Positions 1 to 8,656 of a DNA stretch of 48,538 nucleotides are shown here, one piece after another (the stretch's first letter is position 1; the number at the start of each line of letters is the position of its first letter). This DNA is from Candidatus Rokuibacteriota bacterium. GTDB taxonomy: Bacteria > Methylomirabilota > Methylomirabilia > Rokubacteriales > CSP1-6. The position numbers and the translations under genes were made by a program. Under the pieces are notes generated by a model, which saw only the letters and a program-made list of their open reading frames with translations, did not search any database and was not told the DNA's origin. The stretch spans positions 1 to 48,538 of the forward strand of contig VGLJ01000036.1 of assembly GCA_016866775.1 (NCBI GenBank), given 5' to 3'.

Positions 1-511
1 CGGGCGGCGGCGGCATTTCTCCACTCTGCATCATGCGAATCGCGTCGAGCATGGTCATCAGCGTCCCTTTCGCCACGCCCCCGCGCGCACGGCGAGGGCG
101 ACGGTCGATCCGAAGCACACGAGCGCGAGCGCCATCACGGCGAAGAGCGCGGGCAGCCCGAAGCCAAGCCAGCGCGTGACGACGTAGCCGCCGACGGCCG
201 CGACGGTCATGCGCGTGAACCCGGCGACGAGCGGCCACCACAACCGCCCCGCACCCTGCGACGCGAAATAGAGCGCGAGCCCCAGGCCGAAGAAGCCGTA
301 GAACGGCCCGACGATGCGGAGATACGTGGAGCCCGCGGCAATCACCGACGGGTCGGAGGTGAAGAGGCCGACCCAGAGCCACGGCACGATCGCGCCGGCG
401 AGATCGACCGTCGCCCTCGCCGTGCGCGCGGGGGCGTGGCGAAAGGGACGCTGATGACCATGCTCGACGCGATTCGCATGATGCAGAGTGGGGAAATGCC
501 GCCGCCGCCCG
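1..511. repeat. Fold-back inverted repeat (arms 1-110 and 402-511)
   Basis: Bases 1-110 are the reverse complement of 402-511 with one mismatch (position 20 against 492), separated by a 291-base loop. Each arm holds the same junction: the last codons of a MATE transporter gene, its TGA stop, and the ATG start of the PaaI-type thioesterase. The right arm is the native copy because it continues into an intact thioesterase. The left arm is the same junction inverted, so MATE sequence at 111-401 probably belongs upstream of 402 on the plus strand. A fold-back chimera at a contig end fits best; a real inverted duplication is less likely. The repeat may extend left of the window. Confidence 0.9.
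58..401 (-). pseudogene. MATE-family efflux transporter, C-terminal fragment
   Basis: The minus-strand frame reads about 114 residues typical of the end of a MATE (multidrug and toxin extrusion) permease: hydrophobic helices, segments such as WVGLFTSDPSVIAAGSTYLR and GPFYGFFGLGLALYF, then a basic tail ending AGAWRKGR. MATE proteins are inner-membrane cation antiporters of about 450 residues, so only the last quarter is present. The reading is broken at 401, where the inverted-repeat arm begins. In the undisturbed genome this gene would run on the plus strand directly into the thioesterase with an overlapping TGATG-type junction. The fragment is probably an assembly product rather than a true pseudogene. 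Confidence 0.75.
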
Positions 512-888
512 TGGCGAGCCTCACCGGCTTCACGCTCCGCGAGGCGGAGCCGGGACGCGCGGTGATCGACTTCGAGGCCGACACGCGTCACGCGAACCCG
601 ATGGGCACGGTGCACGGGGGCATCCTCGGTGACATCGCGGACGCCGCGATGGGCATCGCCTACGCCGCGACGCTCGGCGAAGGCGAAAGCTTCACCACGC
701 TCGAGCTGAAGATCAACTTCCTCAAGCCGGTGTGGGCGGGGAAGCTCGTCGCGACGGGTCGCGTGGTGAAGGGCGGACGCACGGTGGGGCTCGGGGAGTG
801 CGACGTGACGGATGCCGAGGATCAGCTCGTCGCGCGCGTGTCCAGCACCTGCATGACGCTGCGCGGAGCCCAGGCCGCCGGGCGCTAA
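454..888 (+). CDS. PaaI-type hotdog thioesterase
   Basis: A 144-residue single-hotdog protein of the PaaI/4HBT acyl-CoA thioesterase family, which hydrolyses (often aromatic) acyl-CoA thioesters in the cytoplasm. The family signature is visible: NPMGTVHGG at about 48-56, then GDIADAAMG, with the HGG turn and the acidic residue of the following helix. The segment LKINFLKPVWAGKL matches the conserved central strand. ATG at 454 is chosen because it overlaps the stop of the preceding MATE frame (CTGATG) and gives normal length; GTG at 436 would only add residues read from the MATE end. The stop overlaps the stop of the convergent downstream gene within the four bases CTAA (885-888). The physiological substrate is not evident. 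Confidence 0.88.
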   Translation: MTMLDAIRMMQSGEMPPPPVASLTGFTLREAEPGRAVIDFEADTRHANPMGTVHGGILGDIADAAMGIAYAATLGEGESFTTLELKINFLKPVWAGKLVATGRVVKGGRTVGLGECDVTDAEDQLVARVSSTCMTLRGAQAAGR

Positions 889-1266
889 CGCGCGCCGCTT
901 CCCCCGGCCCCCCCGCGCGCGGCGATGTAGGCGCGCCACCCGCCGTACCGGGTGATCTCGCGCTGCCCTTCGCACAGCGCCGGCTCACCGAGGACGCCCA
1001 GCGTCTCGGTGCCGTCGTCGAGCGTGACCTTGCCGATGCAGAGTCCGGGCGGCTCCTTGAGCAGGATGTCCGCCAGCCCCGCCGGCGGCACGTCCCAGAC
1101 CTCGACCGCGATGGCCGCGCCGCCGGCTGCGAAGCGCTGCATGGCGGGATGGCGATCGCCGATCGACCAGAGCCGATAGGCGGGCACCGTGCGCGCTTCG
1201 CGCACGAAGCGGGCGCCGGCGGCGAGCAGATTCCCGTTCAGCTCGAGCCCGCGCATGAGCGTGCCG

Positions 1267-1283
<17 letters not shown>
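885..1283 (-). CDS. Stand-alone allophanate hydrolase C-terminal-like (gamma-glutamylcyclotransferase-fold) protein
   Basis: About 132 residues that resemble the C-terminal domain of allophanate hydrolase (AtzF/DUR1,2 type). Family-like features are LxVNGTLMRGLELN at the start, GARFVREARTVPAYRLW, GGAAIAVEVWDVPP, IGKVTLDDG and the end block EITRYGGWRAY. In the known enzymes this domain follows an amidase domain and acts on N-carboxycarbamate. Here no amidase is attached, so function is unassigned. TTG at 1283 is chosen because the conserved start lies just after it; it overlaps the end of the upstream ABC ATPase gene by about 17 bases, implying coupling, with a GAGG about ten bases upstream. 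ATG at 1256 is the alternative but would remove conserved residues. The stop overlaps the convergent thioesterase stop. Confidence 0.65.
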
Positions 1284-2243
<960 letters not shown>

Positions 2244-2247
<4 letters not shown>

Positions 2248-3152
2248 GTCAGTGCGGGGAAGCGGCACGCGACCACATGGCCGTCGTCGACCGCGATGCG
2301 CGGCAGTGGTGCCTCGTCGCAGGCATCCGTTCCGCGGTCGCAGCGACTTCGGTAGCGGCAGACCGGGAGGGCGCCACGGAGATCCGGAACCGCGCCGGTG
2401 ATCGGCGTCAACTCCGTCAGCTTGGCGCCCGGGCGAGGAGTCGACGCGATGAGGCGCGCGGTGTACGGGTGACGCGGGTGAGTGAACAGCCGGTGCGCCG
2501 GAGCGGTCTCCACCACGTGGCCGGCGTGCATCACCACGATGCGGTCGCAGCGCTCCGCCGCGAGCCCCAGGTCGTGCGTGATCACGATCGTCGCGGTGCG
2601 CGTCGTCCGCCGCAGCTCGTCGAGCAGATCCAGGATCCCGGCTTGCGTCGTCACGTCGAGGCCCGTCGTCGGCTCGTCGGCGACGATCAGCGCCGGCGCG
2701 CACGCGATGGCCAGCGCGATCATCACGCGCTGGCACATCCCGCCCGAGAGCTCGAACGGGTACGCGTCGAAGCGGCGCGCCGCGTCGGGGATCTGCACGC
2801 GCGCGAGCAGCTCCATGGCGCGCGGACGCACCTGCACCCGGGGGAGATTCGCGTGGCGGAGCAGCACGTCGCAGATCTGGCGGCCCACCGTGCGGATGGG
2901 GTTCAGCGCGGCGCGGGGATTCTGGAAGATCATCGACAGCTCGCGGCCGCGATACTCCCGCCGCTGACTCTCCGACGCCGCGACGAGATCGAGCCCGCCG
3001 AAGACCGCGCGCCCGCTCGTGACCCGCGCGGCGGGATGCAGGATCCCCATGATCGCAAGCGCGGTGACCGATTTGCCCGAACCGCTCTCGCCGACGATCC
3101 CCACGGTCTCGCCCTTGGCGACCGTGAAGCTCACGCGCTCGAGTTCTTCGGA
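2244..3152 (-). pseudogene. Peptide-type ABC importer ATPase (DppD/OppD family), N-terminus missing
   Basis: The frame reads a DppD-type ATPase from just before Walker A to its end: LERVSFTVAKGETVG, Walker A GESGSGKS, IFQNPRAALNP, signature LSGGMCQR, Walker B LIVADEPTTGLD and the C-terminal cysteine stretch. About 25-30 N-terminal residues are absent. Upstream of about 3146 the sequence belongs to a different gene, the SBP at 3131-4578. A GTG at 3134 overlaps the SBP's new stop and could initiate a shortened product that lacks the first beta strands, so function is doubtful. The join removes the end of the SBP, two expected permease genes and the start of this gene in one step. Either a real deletion of roughly 2-3 kb or a misassembly explains it. 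Confidence 0.85.
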
Positions 3153-4578
3153 TCGCTGTCGAAGCGCGCGGCGTCGATGAGCTTGTCCATCTCGGGGTTC
3201 TGGTACGACGACGTGTTGAAGACGGCGTTCTGGCTGTGGAAGTTCCAGAAGAAGAAGTACTCGGGATAGTTGAGCCAGCCGCCGAAGGCGTTGAGGAAGA
3301 GCGGCATCTCCTTCTTCAGGAGCATGTTGCGCCAGTTCGAGCCGGGGATCTTGTTGATGGTGGTCCTGATCCCGATCTGCGCGAGCGACTCCTGGAGCAG
3401 CACGGCCATCGGCTCGCTCGTCGTCGCAAAACCCTGATCGAAAGACAGCGTTGTTTCGAAACCGTTCGGAACGCCGGCCTCGGCCATCAGCGATTTTGAT
3501 TTTGCGACGTCGGTCTTGAACGGCGCGGGGAAGAGCTCGTGGCCCGCCGTGAGTTTCGCGATCGGGTTGCCGTTCAGCAGGACGCCGCGTCCGAACAGCG
3601 CCGAGGTGAACATCTTCTCGAACGGCACCACGTGGGCGACGGCCTGGCGAACCTTCACGTGGTTGAACGGCGGATTCTTCACGTTCATCCCGACGTACGC
3701 GAACGCGTTCTCGACGGGATGCGAGACGACCTGCAGCTTGCCCGCCTTCGCGATCTCCGAGAAGTCCTTCGGCGGCAGGTCGAACGAGATGTCGGCGTCG
3801 CCGCGCTCCAGGAGCGCGCGGCGGTTGCCGGCCGACGGCACCTCGCGCACGATCACGCGCCTGATCTTCGGCAGCGGCCCCGACTTCCAGTCGTCGAAGC
3901 GGACGTAGATCGTCTCCTGGCCCGGCTTCCACGACTCGAGCTTGTAGGCGCCGCCGCCCGCGTCGTTGTTCTTCAGCCACTCCATGGCCCACGGATCGGC
4001 CTGCGTCGCGTGCTTCTTCGCGAGCGTGGAGTTGATGACGACCGGCGCGGGGACCGCCATGTCCGGCATCGTCAGCTTGTCCTTGCGGAGGAGCTTCACG
4101 CGGAAGGTGTGATCGTCGACCGCCTCGAACTGCTCGGGCTTCTCGAGCGAGCCGGCCTTCATCTGGAACGTGGGGAAGCCGCCGACCGTGACCGCGCGGT
4201 CGTACGACCACTTCACGTCCTTGGCGGTGACCGGCGTGCCGTCGTGGAACTTCGCGTCCTTCCGCAGCTTGAACGTGACCGACGTGCCGTCCGGCGCGAG
4301 CGTCCAGCTCTCGGCCAGCTCGGGCTTGAGCACGTTGTAGTCGTACATCTTCGAGCCGTCGGGAGGGTCTTCACGCCGTAGGTCATCAGGCGGTCGTACA
4401 GGTTCCACGAGGCCTGATAGGCGGGGCGATTCGCGCCGACGCCGTGGATGTCCATGCTGTTCGGTCCGGACTCGGTCACGACGATCAGCGTCTCGGCGCG
4501 GCCCTGAGCGCCGGCGGTGCCGAAGGTGGCGGCGATCGCGAGCAGCGAGAGCGCCACGATTCTCAGCGTGGTTGTCAT
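3131..4578 (-). pseudogene. Family 5 (dipeptide-type) extracellular solute-binding protein, frameshifted and truncated
   Basis: The gene starts at ATG 4578 behind a good GGAGG and encodes a Sec signal peptide (MTTTLRIVALSLLAIAATFG, then AGAQ). After YGVKTL the frame must shift by one base to continue as DGSKMYDYNVLKPELAESW. The C run at 4361-4363 (plus-strand GGG) is one base short of what the protein needs. The second frame is a normal SBP_bac_5 body with AKDVKWSYDRAV and a typical KLIDAARFDSDPKN near its end. It then stops at 3131 after three foreign residues, about 100-150 residues short of the usual length, because it is joined to dppD. In an intact operon it would deliver a peptide-like or other solute to the neighbouring importer. 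Confidence 0.85.
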
Positions 4579-4969
4579 GAGGAACCTCCGCGTTCGCCCT
4601 GGGCAAAGCGTGTGCCGAACGAGGGGTACGCCAAATCACGCGGTTGCACGGAGCGCGAGGCCGTGACTGCTTAACACGCGAGCAGCCGGAGCCGTGGTGC
4701 CTCCAGTTTGCGCGAGGGGCGACGGTCTCCGAGCGCCGGGGTCCCGCATGGTGACGCACCGTGATCCTCAGCGTTGGCGCGCCTTTCACGCCCGGGACCT
4801 GACGGGCTGCACGCCCGGGGAACCGCGGCATACCGCTTGCTCAGGGAAGGGATGACGCCAACGACGACGCCGTCGCGGGCGTCATCGCTGGCAGGGGCGC
4901 CGGCAAGCCGAGGCGCCCCGTGTTGTTTCGGCGCCTCCCAACCCCAAGACGCGAAGGGAGACGCCCGCG
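4579..4969. promoter_or_regulatory. Divergent promoter and leader region (SBP / cyanate operon)
   Basis: This 391-base gap separates the minus-strand SBP from the plus-strand cyanate operon and holds no convincing gene. It contains a 10-base direct repeat CACGCCCGGG at 4787-4796 and 4810-4819, and two strong inverted repeats near the operon start: GATGACGCC / GGCGTCATC (4851-4859 with 4878-4886) and GGGGCGCC / GGCGCCCC (4894-4901 with 4912-4919). An AAGGGAG ribosome-binding site lies at 4954-4960 before the ATG at 4970. No clear sigma-70 or sigma-54 promoter was identified. The repeats could be regulator sites or leader-RNA structure. Confidence 0.5.
4894..4928 (+). terminator. Terminator-like hairpin in the leader of the cyanate operon
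   Basis: A perfect 8-bp stem (GGGGCGCC / GGCGCCCC, 10-base loop) is followed by the T-rich run GTGTTGTTT, about 50 bases before the first gene of the operon. In a leader this arrangement would fit attenuation. The T-run is imperfect, and termination in this position is inferred from sequence only. Confidence 0.35.
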
Positions 4970-6223
4970 ATGGATGAGAAGCGCATCGAGCGAGCCATCG
5001 AGCTCGCGGTGTTCGGCGGCGAGATCGGACGGCGGCGGTTCATCGCCCGCGTCGGCGCGTCCACCGCGGCCGCCGCGCTGGCGTCCGTGTTCCCGATGGG
5101 CGCGGCGAAAGCGCTCGCGCAGCAGAAGGTCGGTCCGATCGAGAAGAAGGACCTCAAGGTCGGCTTCATCCCGATCACCTGCGCGACGCCGATCATCATG
5201 GCGGAGCCGATGGGCTTCTACAAGAAGCACGGGCTCAACGTGCAGGTCTTCAAGGCGTCGAGCTGGGCGATGATCCGCGACCTCTCGATCAACGGCGAGA
5301 CCGACGCCACCCACATGCTCTCGCCGATGCCGCTCGCCATCTCGATGGGCGTGGGCTCGCAGTCGGTGCCGTACGTCATGCCGGCCGTCGAGAACATCAA
5401 CGGGCAGGCGATCACGCTCGCGAACAAGCACAAGGGCGTGAAGAGCGCGGCCGACATGAAGGGCTTCAAGTTCGCCGTGCCGTTCGACTACTCGATGCAC
5501 AACTTCCTGCTCCGCTACGTGCTCGCGGAGGCCGGCGTCGACCCGGACAAGGACGTGCAGATCCGCGCCGTCCCGCCGCCCGAGATGGTGGCGAACCTGC
5601 GCGCCGGCAACCTCGACGGCTACCTCGGCCCCGACCCGTTCAACCAGCGCGCGGTGTTCGAGGAAGTCGGCTTCATCTGGATGCTCTCGAAGGACATCTG
5701 GCCCGGGCACCCGTGCTGCGCGTTCGCGGCGAAGAAGGAGTTCGCCGAGAAGGCGCCGAACACCTTCAAGGCGCTGCTCAACGCGATCGTCGACGCGACC
5801 GAGCACGCGCACGACAAGGCCAACCGCAAGCGGATCGCGGCCGCCATCGCGCCGCGCAACTTCCTGAACCAGCCCGTCGAGGTGCTCGAGCAGGTGCTCA
5901 CCGGCGTCTTTCCCGACGGGCTGGGCAACACGAAGACCGTGCCCGACCGGATCGACTTCGATCCGTTCCCGTATCACTCGATGGCGATCTGGATCCTCAC
6001 GCAGATGCGTCGCTGGGGCTACGTGAAGCAGGATGTCGACTACAAGAAGATCGCGAGCGAGGTCTTCCTCGCGACGGCGTGCCGCGATGCGCTCAAGGGG
6101 CTCGGCAAGAAGGCCCCGGAGACGACGTCGGTGAAGCACACGTTCGTTCACGGCAAGACCAAGCTCTTCGATCCCGACAAGGCGACCGAGTATCTGAACT
6201 CCTTCGCGATCAAGCGAGCGTAG
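4970..6223 (+). CDS. cynA: NrtA/CmpA-family substrate-binding protein, probable cyanate binder
   Basis: A 417-residue periplasmic binding protein of the nitrate/bicarbonate/cyanate (NrtA, CmpA, CynA) family. The N-terminus has a twin-arginine-type signal (GRRRFIARVG at about 20-29, then an alanine-rich hydrophobic stretch ending AKALAQQ). The mature part shows the family pattern LKVGFIPITCATPIIMAEPMGFYKKHGLNV near 60-85, AHMLSPMPLAISMG and GYLGPDPFNQRAVF. It starts the operon NrtA-NrtB-NrtD-cyanase. The family alone does not distinguish nitrate, bicarbonate or cyanate; the cyanase gene at the end of the operon is the reason for calling cyanate. The permease follows after two bases. Confidence 0.85.
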   Translation: MDEKRIERAIELAVFGGEIGRRRFIARVGASTAAAALASVFPMGAAKALAQQKVGPIEKKDLKVGFIPITCATPIIMAEPMGFYKKHGLNVQVFKASSWAMIRDLSINGETDATHMLSPMPLAISMGVGSQSVPYVMPAVENINGQAITLANKHKGVKSAADMKGFKFAVPFDYSMHNFLLRYVLAEAGVDPDKDVQIRAVPPPEMVANLRAGNLDGYLGPDPFNQRAVFEEVGFIWMLSKDIWPGHPCCAFAAKKEFAEKAPNTFKALLNAIVDATEHAHDKANRKRIAAAIAPRNFLNQPVEVLEQVLTGVFPDGLGNTKTVPDRIDFDPFPYHSMAIWILTQMRRWGYVKQDVDYKKIASEVFLATACRDALKGLGKKAPETTSVKHTFVHGKTKLFDPDKATEYLNSFAIKRA

Positions 6224-6225
6224 CC

Positions 6226-7005
6226 ATGGGCGAGGACCGCGCGCGCGTGATCTGCTACTCGCTGCTGCTGGCGCTCGTGTTCCTCGGCATCTGGCAGGCG
6301 TCGGTCGCCGGCAACAAGCCCGGGAAGGGGCTGCCGGGCCCCGTCGCCGTCGCGCAGACGGCGGCCGAGATGCTCGCGAACCCGTTCTACAACAACGGGC
6401 CGAACGACAAGGGCATCGGGCTTCAGTTCCTCTCGAGCCTGGGCCGGCTCGCGATCGGATACATCGCGGCGTCCGTGGTCGCGGTCTTCCTCGGCGTGTT
6501 CCTCGGCCTCTCGCCCACGCTCTACCGCGCGGTGAACCCCTACGTCCAGATCCTGAAGCCGATCTCGCCGCTCGCCTGGATGCCGCTCTTCCTCTACACG
6601 ATCCAGGACTCGGGCTCGGCGGCGGTGCTCGTCATCTTCATGTCGTCGCTCTGGCCCACGCTCGCGAACACCGCGTTCGGCGTGGCGTCGATCCGCAAGG
6701 ACTACCTGAACGTCGCCGCCATCCTGCAGCTCTCGTGGTGGCGCCGGCTCGTCACGGTGATCCTGCCGGGCGCCGCGCCCGCGGTGGTCGCGGGGCTGCG
6801 CATCTCGATCGGCAGCGCGTGGGTCGCGATCGTCGCGGCCGAGATGCTGATCGGCGGCACGGGCGTCGGCTACTTCGTGTGGAACGAGTGGAACAACCTG
6901 CAGCTCACGAGCGTGATCTTCGCGATCCTCGCGATCCGCCTGATCGGCGTGCTCCTCGACGCCGGGCTCGGCCGGCTCTCGCGAAAGCTGGCGTACGCCG
7001 ACTAA
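6226..7005 (+). CDS. cynB: NrtB-family ABC permease, probable cyanate importer
   Basis: A 259-residue inner-membrane permease of the NrtB/SsuC type (BPD_transp_1). Several hydrophobic helices are visible (VICYSLLLALVFLGIWQAS, LAIGYIAASVVAVFLGVFLG, SAAVLVIFMSSLWPTLAN, TSVIFAILAIRLIGVLLD). The cytoplasmic coupling loop has family-typical residues around LQLSWWRRLVTVILPGAAP, followed by GLRISIGSAWVAIVAAEM. It begins two bases after the SBP stop and is followed after 17 bases by the ATPase gene, so the three form one importer. Specificity is inferred from the operon, not from the sequence. Confidence 0.88.
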   Translation: MGEDRARVICYSLLLALVFLGIWQASVAGNKPGKGLPGPVAVAQTAAEMLANPFYNNGPNDKGIGLQFLSSLGRLAIGYIAASVVAVFLGVFLGLSPTLYRAVNPYVQILKPISPLAWMPLFLYTIQDSGSAAVLVIFMSSLWPTLANTAFGVASIRKDYLNVAAILQLSWWRRLVTVILPGAAPAVVAGLRISIGSAWVAIVAAEMLIGGTGVGYFVWNEWNNLQLTSVIFAILAIRLIGVLLDAGLGRLSRKLAYAD

Positions 7006-7022
7006 CGACGACGAGGGGAACA

Positions 7023-7862
7023 ATGGCGTTTCTCGAGATCGATCACGTCAGCAAGACGTTCCCGGCGCCCGACGGCCGCGGTCACGTGACGGTGTTCCGC
7101 GACGTGGCGTTCGGCCTGGCCGAGGGCGAGTTCCTCACCATGGTCGGCCACTCCGGCTGCGGCAAGTCGACGCTGCTCAACATCATCGCGGGGCTCGAGC
7201 AGCCGAGCGCGGGCGGGGTGGTGCTCGAAGGGCGCGAGATCGTCGGGCCCGGCATCGACCGGATGGTGGTGTTCCAGAACTTCGCGCTGATGCCGTGGCT
7301 CAGCGTGTTCGAGAACGTGCGCGTGGCGGTGCGCGCCGCGCGTCCGACGTGGTCGACGGCGCAGATCGCGGCGTGGGTGCAGCGCTACGTCGACATGGTC
7401 GGTCTCACCGGCGCGGAGAAGAAGCGGCCGGCCGCGCTCTCGGGCGGCATGCGCCAGCGCGTGGGCCTCGCGCGCGCGTTCTCGACCGAGCCGAAGGTGC
7501 CGCTGCTCGACGAGCCCTTCGCCCAGATCGACGCGCTCACCCGCGGCGTCATCCAGGACGAGCTTGTCCGCATGTGGACGGCGAGCCGCAACACCGTCTT
7601 CATGGTCACGCACGACGTCGACGAGGCGATCCTGCTGTCGGACCGGATCGCGTTGATGACGGCGGGCCCCGATGTGCGCCTGGCCGAGATCATCGAGGTG
7701 AAGATCCCGCGCCCGCGCACGCGTGCGGAGCTGATCGACGATCCGGAATATCTCCGGCTGCGCACCCACATCCTGCACTTCCTGATGGAAGTCGGCCGCC
7801 GCAGTCCTGTGCAGGACGAGCTCGCGGCCACGACGGGACGCACCGCAACGTTGAAGCGCTGA
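7023..7862 (+). CDS. cynD: NrtD-family ABC ATPase, probable cyanate importer
   Basis: A 279-residue ATPase of the nitrate/sulfonate/taurine importer group. Motifs are Walker A GHSGCGKST near residue 43, Q-loop VVFQNFALMPW, signature LSGGMRQRVGLARAF, Walker B with PLLDEPFAQID, and H-loop MVTHDVDEA. It energises the CynA/CynB-like importer encoded just upstream. It ends 14 bases before cynS, whose start is preceded by a strong AGGAGGA. Nothing is unusual apart from a short basic C-terminal tail. Confidence 0.9.
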   Translation: MAFLEIDHVSKTFPAPDGRGHVTVFRDVAFGLAEGEFLTMVGHSGCGKSTLLNIIAGLEQPSAGGVVLEGREIVGPGIDRMVVFQNFALMPWLSVFENVRVAVRAARPTWSTAQIAAWVQRYVDMVGLTGAEKKRPAALSGGMRQRVGLARAFSTEPKVPLLDEPFAQIDALTRGVIQDELVRMWTASRNTVFMVTHDVDEAILLSDRIALMTAGPDVRLAEIIEVKIPRPRTRAELIDDPEYLRLRTHILHFLMEVGRRSPVQDELAATTGRTATLKR

Positions 7863-7876
7863 CAGGAGGAGGACTC

Positions 7877-8305
7877 ATGGACAGAGCGATGGCGCTCCAG
7901 ACCATTCGCAACGCCCGGCAGTCACGCGGCGTGAGCTACGACGACCTCGCGAAGGCGATCGGCACGAAGGACGCGACCTATCTCGCGGCGGCGCTCCACG
8001 GCCAGCACCGGCTGCGCGAGGACGAGGCGAAGAAGCTCGCCGAGACGGTGGGCGTGGACGTCCAGACCGCGATGGTGACGACGGCGATGCCGCTGCGCAC
8101 CGAGTTCCCGCTGACGACGGACCCGTTCAAGTACCGGCTCCTGGAGCTGGTCGGCGTCTACGGCGACGCGCTCCGCGACCGGTGCCAGGAGCTCTTCGGC
8201 GACGGCATCCTCTCGGCGATCGACTGCGTGGTGAAGCTCGAGAAGAAGGGCGAGCGCGGCCTGCTGACGATCGACGCGAAGTTCCTCCACGACAAGGAGT
8301 TCTAA
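7877..8305 (+). CDS. cynS: Cyanate hydratase (cyanase)
   Basis: A 142-residue cyanase, which converts cyanate and bicarbonate to carbon dioxide and carbamate, the latter giving ammonia. The N-terminal helical DNA-binding-like domain is followed by the catalytic domain. The three catalytic residues known from the E. coli enzyme align as Arg87, Glu90 (in YRLLE) and Ser113 (in FGDGILSAI), all with the expected spacing. The C-terminal IDAKFLHDKEF is typical. The start is fixed by AGGAGGA at 7864-7870 a few bases upstream. As last gene of the importer operon it allows cyanate to be used as a nitrogen source or detoxified. A structured repeat begins immediately after its stop. Confidence 0.95.
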   Translation: MDRAMALQTIRNARQSRGVSYDDLAKAIGTKDATYLAAALHGQHRLREDEAKKLAETVGVDVQTAMVTTAMPLRTEFPLTTDPFKYRLLELVGVYGDALRDRCQELFGDGILSAIDCVVKLEKKGERGLLTIDAKFLHDKEF

Positions 8306-8366
8306 GCGCGACCCCCTTCCGATGGCTGGCACGGGCCTGACTGCCCGTGCTCGGCCCGCCTTGCCC
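8306..8366 (+). repeat. Structured 3' repeat element, partial copy A
   Basis: Immediately after the cynS stop lies CCCCCTTCCGATGGCTG followed by a perfect 8-bp hairpin (GCACGGGC, loop CTGACT, GCCCGTGC; 8329-8350) and then CGGCCCGCCTTGCC. The block before the hairpin and the C-rich block after it match the elements at 40445 and 44722. The 5' half of the first hairpin and the third hairpin seen in the other copies are absent here. Confidence 0.6.
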
Positions 8367-8389
8367 TCGTGACTACTTCTGGTCATACT
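8361..8389 (+). promoter_or_regulatory. Candidate sigma-70 promoter for vapBC, leaderless
   Basis: TTGCCC (8361-8366) and CATACT (8384-8389) are separated by 17 bases, each matching four of six consensus positions. The vapB ATG at 8396 is only seven bases downstream and no Shine-Dalgarno is visible, so transcription would start at or next to the ATG. Confidence 0.4.
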
Positions 8390-8395
8390 GTGGCC

Positions 8396-8656
8396 ATGAA
8401 GCAGGTCAAGATCGCCGAGCTCAAGGCGCGTCTGAGCGAGTACCTCCGCGCCGTCCGAGCGGGTGAAACGATCACAGTCCTCGACCGCGAGACACCAATC
8501 GCGCACATTGTCCCGGCGCGCGAGCGTCCGGCGATCACCATCCGGAAGCCGGCACCCGGTACGCCGCCCCTCCACAAGATCAAGATCCCGAAAGGCCCGA
8601 AGCTAAACTTCGACATCGTCGAACTCCTGTTGGAGGACCGCCGGAAAGGCCGGTGA
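8396..8656 (+). CDS. vapB: VapB/Phd-type antitoxin
   Basis: An 86-residue protein with a Phd/YefM-like N-terminus: KQVKIAELKARLSEYLRAVRAGE, then TITVLDRETPIAHIVPA, a pattern seen in antitoxins paired with PIN toxins. The C-terminal part (LHKIKIPKGPKLNFDIVELLLEDRR) would be the toxin-binding tail. ATG at 8396 fits the family start; GTG at 8369 would add nine unrelated residues. Its TGA overlaps the GTG of the PIN toxin gene (8653-8656), so the two are translationally coupled. Such antitoxins usually repress their own promoter. Base composition starts to fall here relative to the surrounding region. Confidence 0.85.
   Translation: MKQVKIAELKARLSEYLRAVRAGETITVLDRETPIAHIVPARERPAITIRKPAPGTPPLHKIKIPKGPKLNFDIVELLLEDRRKGR

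Noticed and set aside
4771-4905. Sigma-54 promoter for the cyanate operon
   Set aside because: GG and GC pairs with roughly -24/-12 spacing occur by chance in GC-rich DNA; no stretch resembles TGGCAC-N5-TTGC well enough.
4690-4930. Guanidine-I (ykkC) or guanidine-II riboswitch before the NrtA-type gene
   Set aside because: The gene context fits, but I could not find the conserved loop sequences of either class in the leader; only generic hairpins are present.
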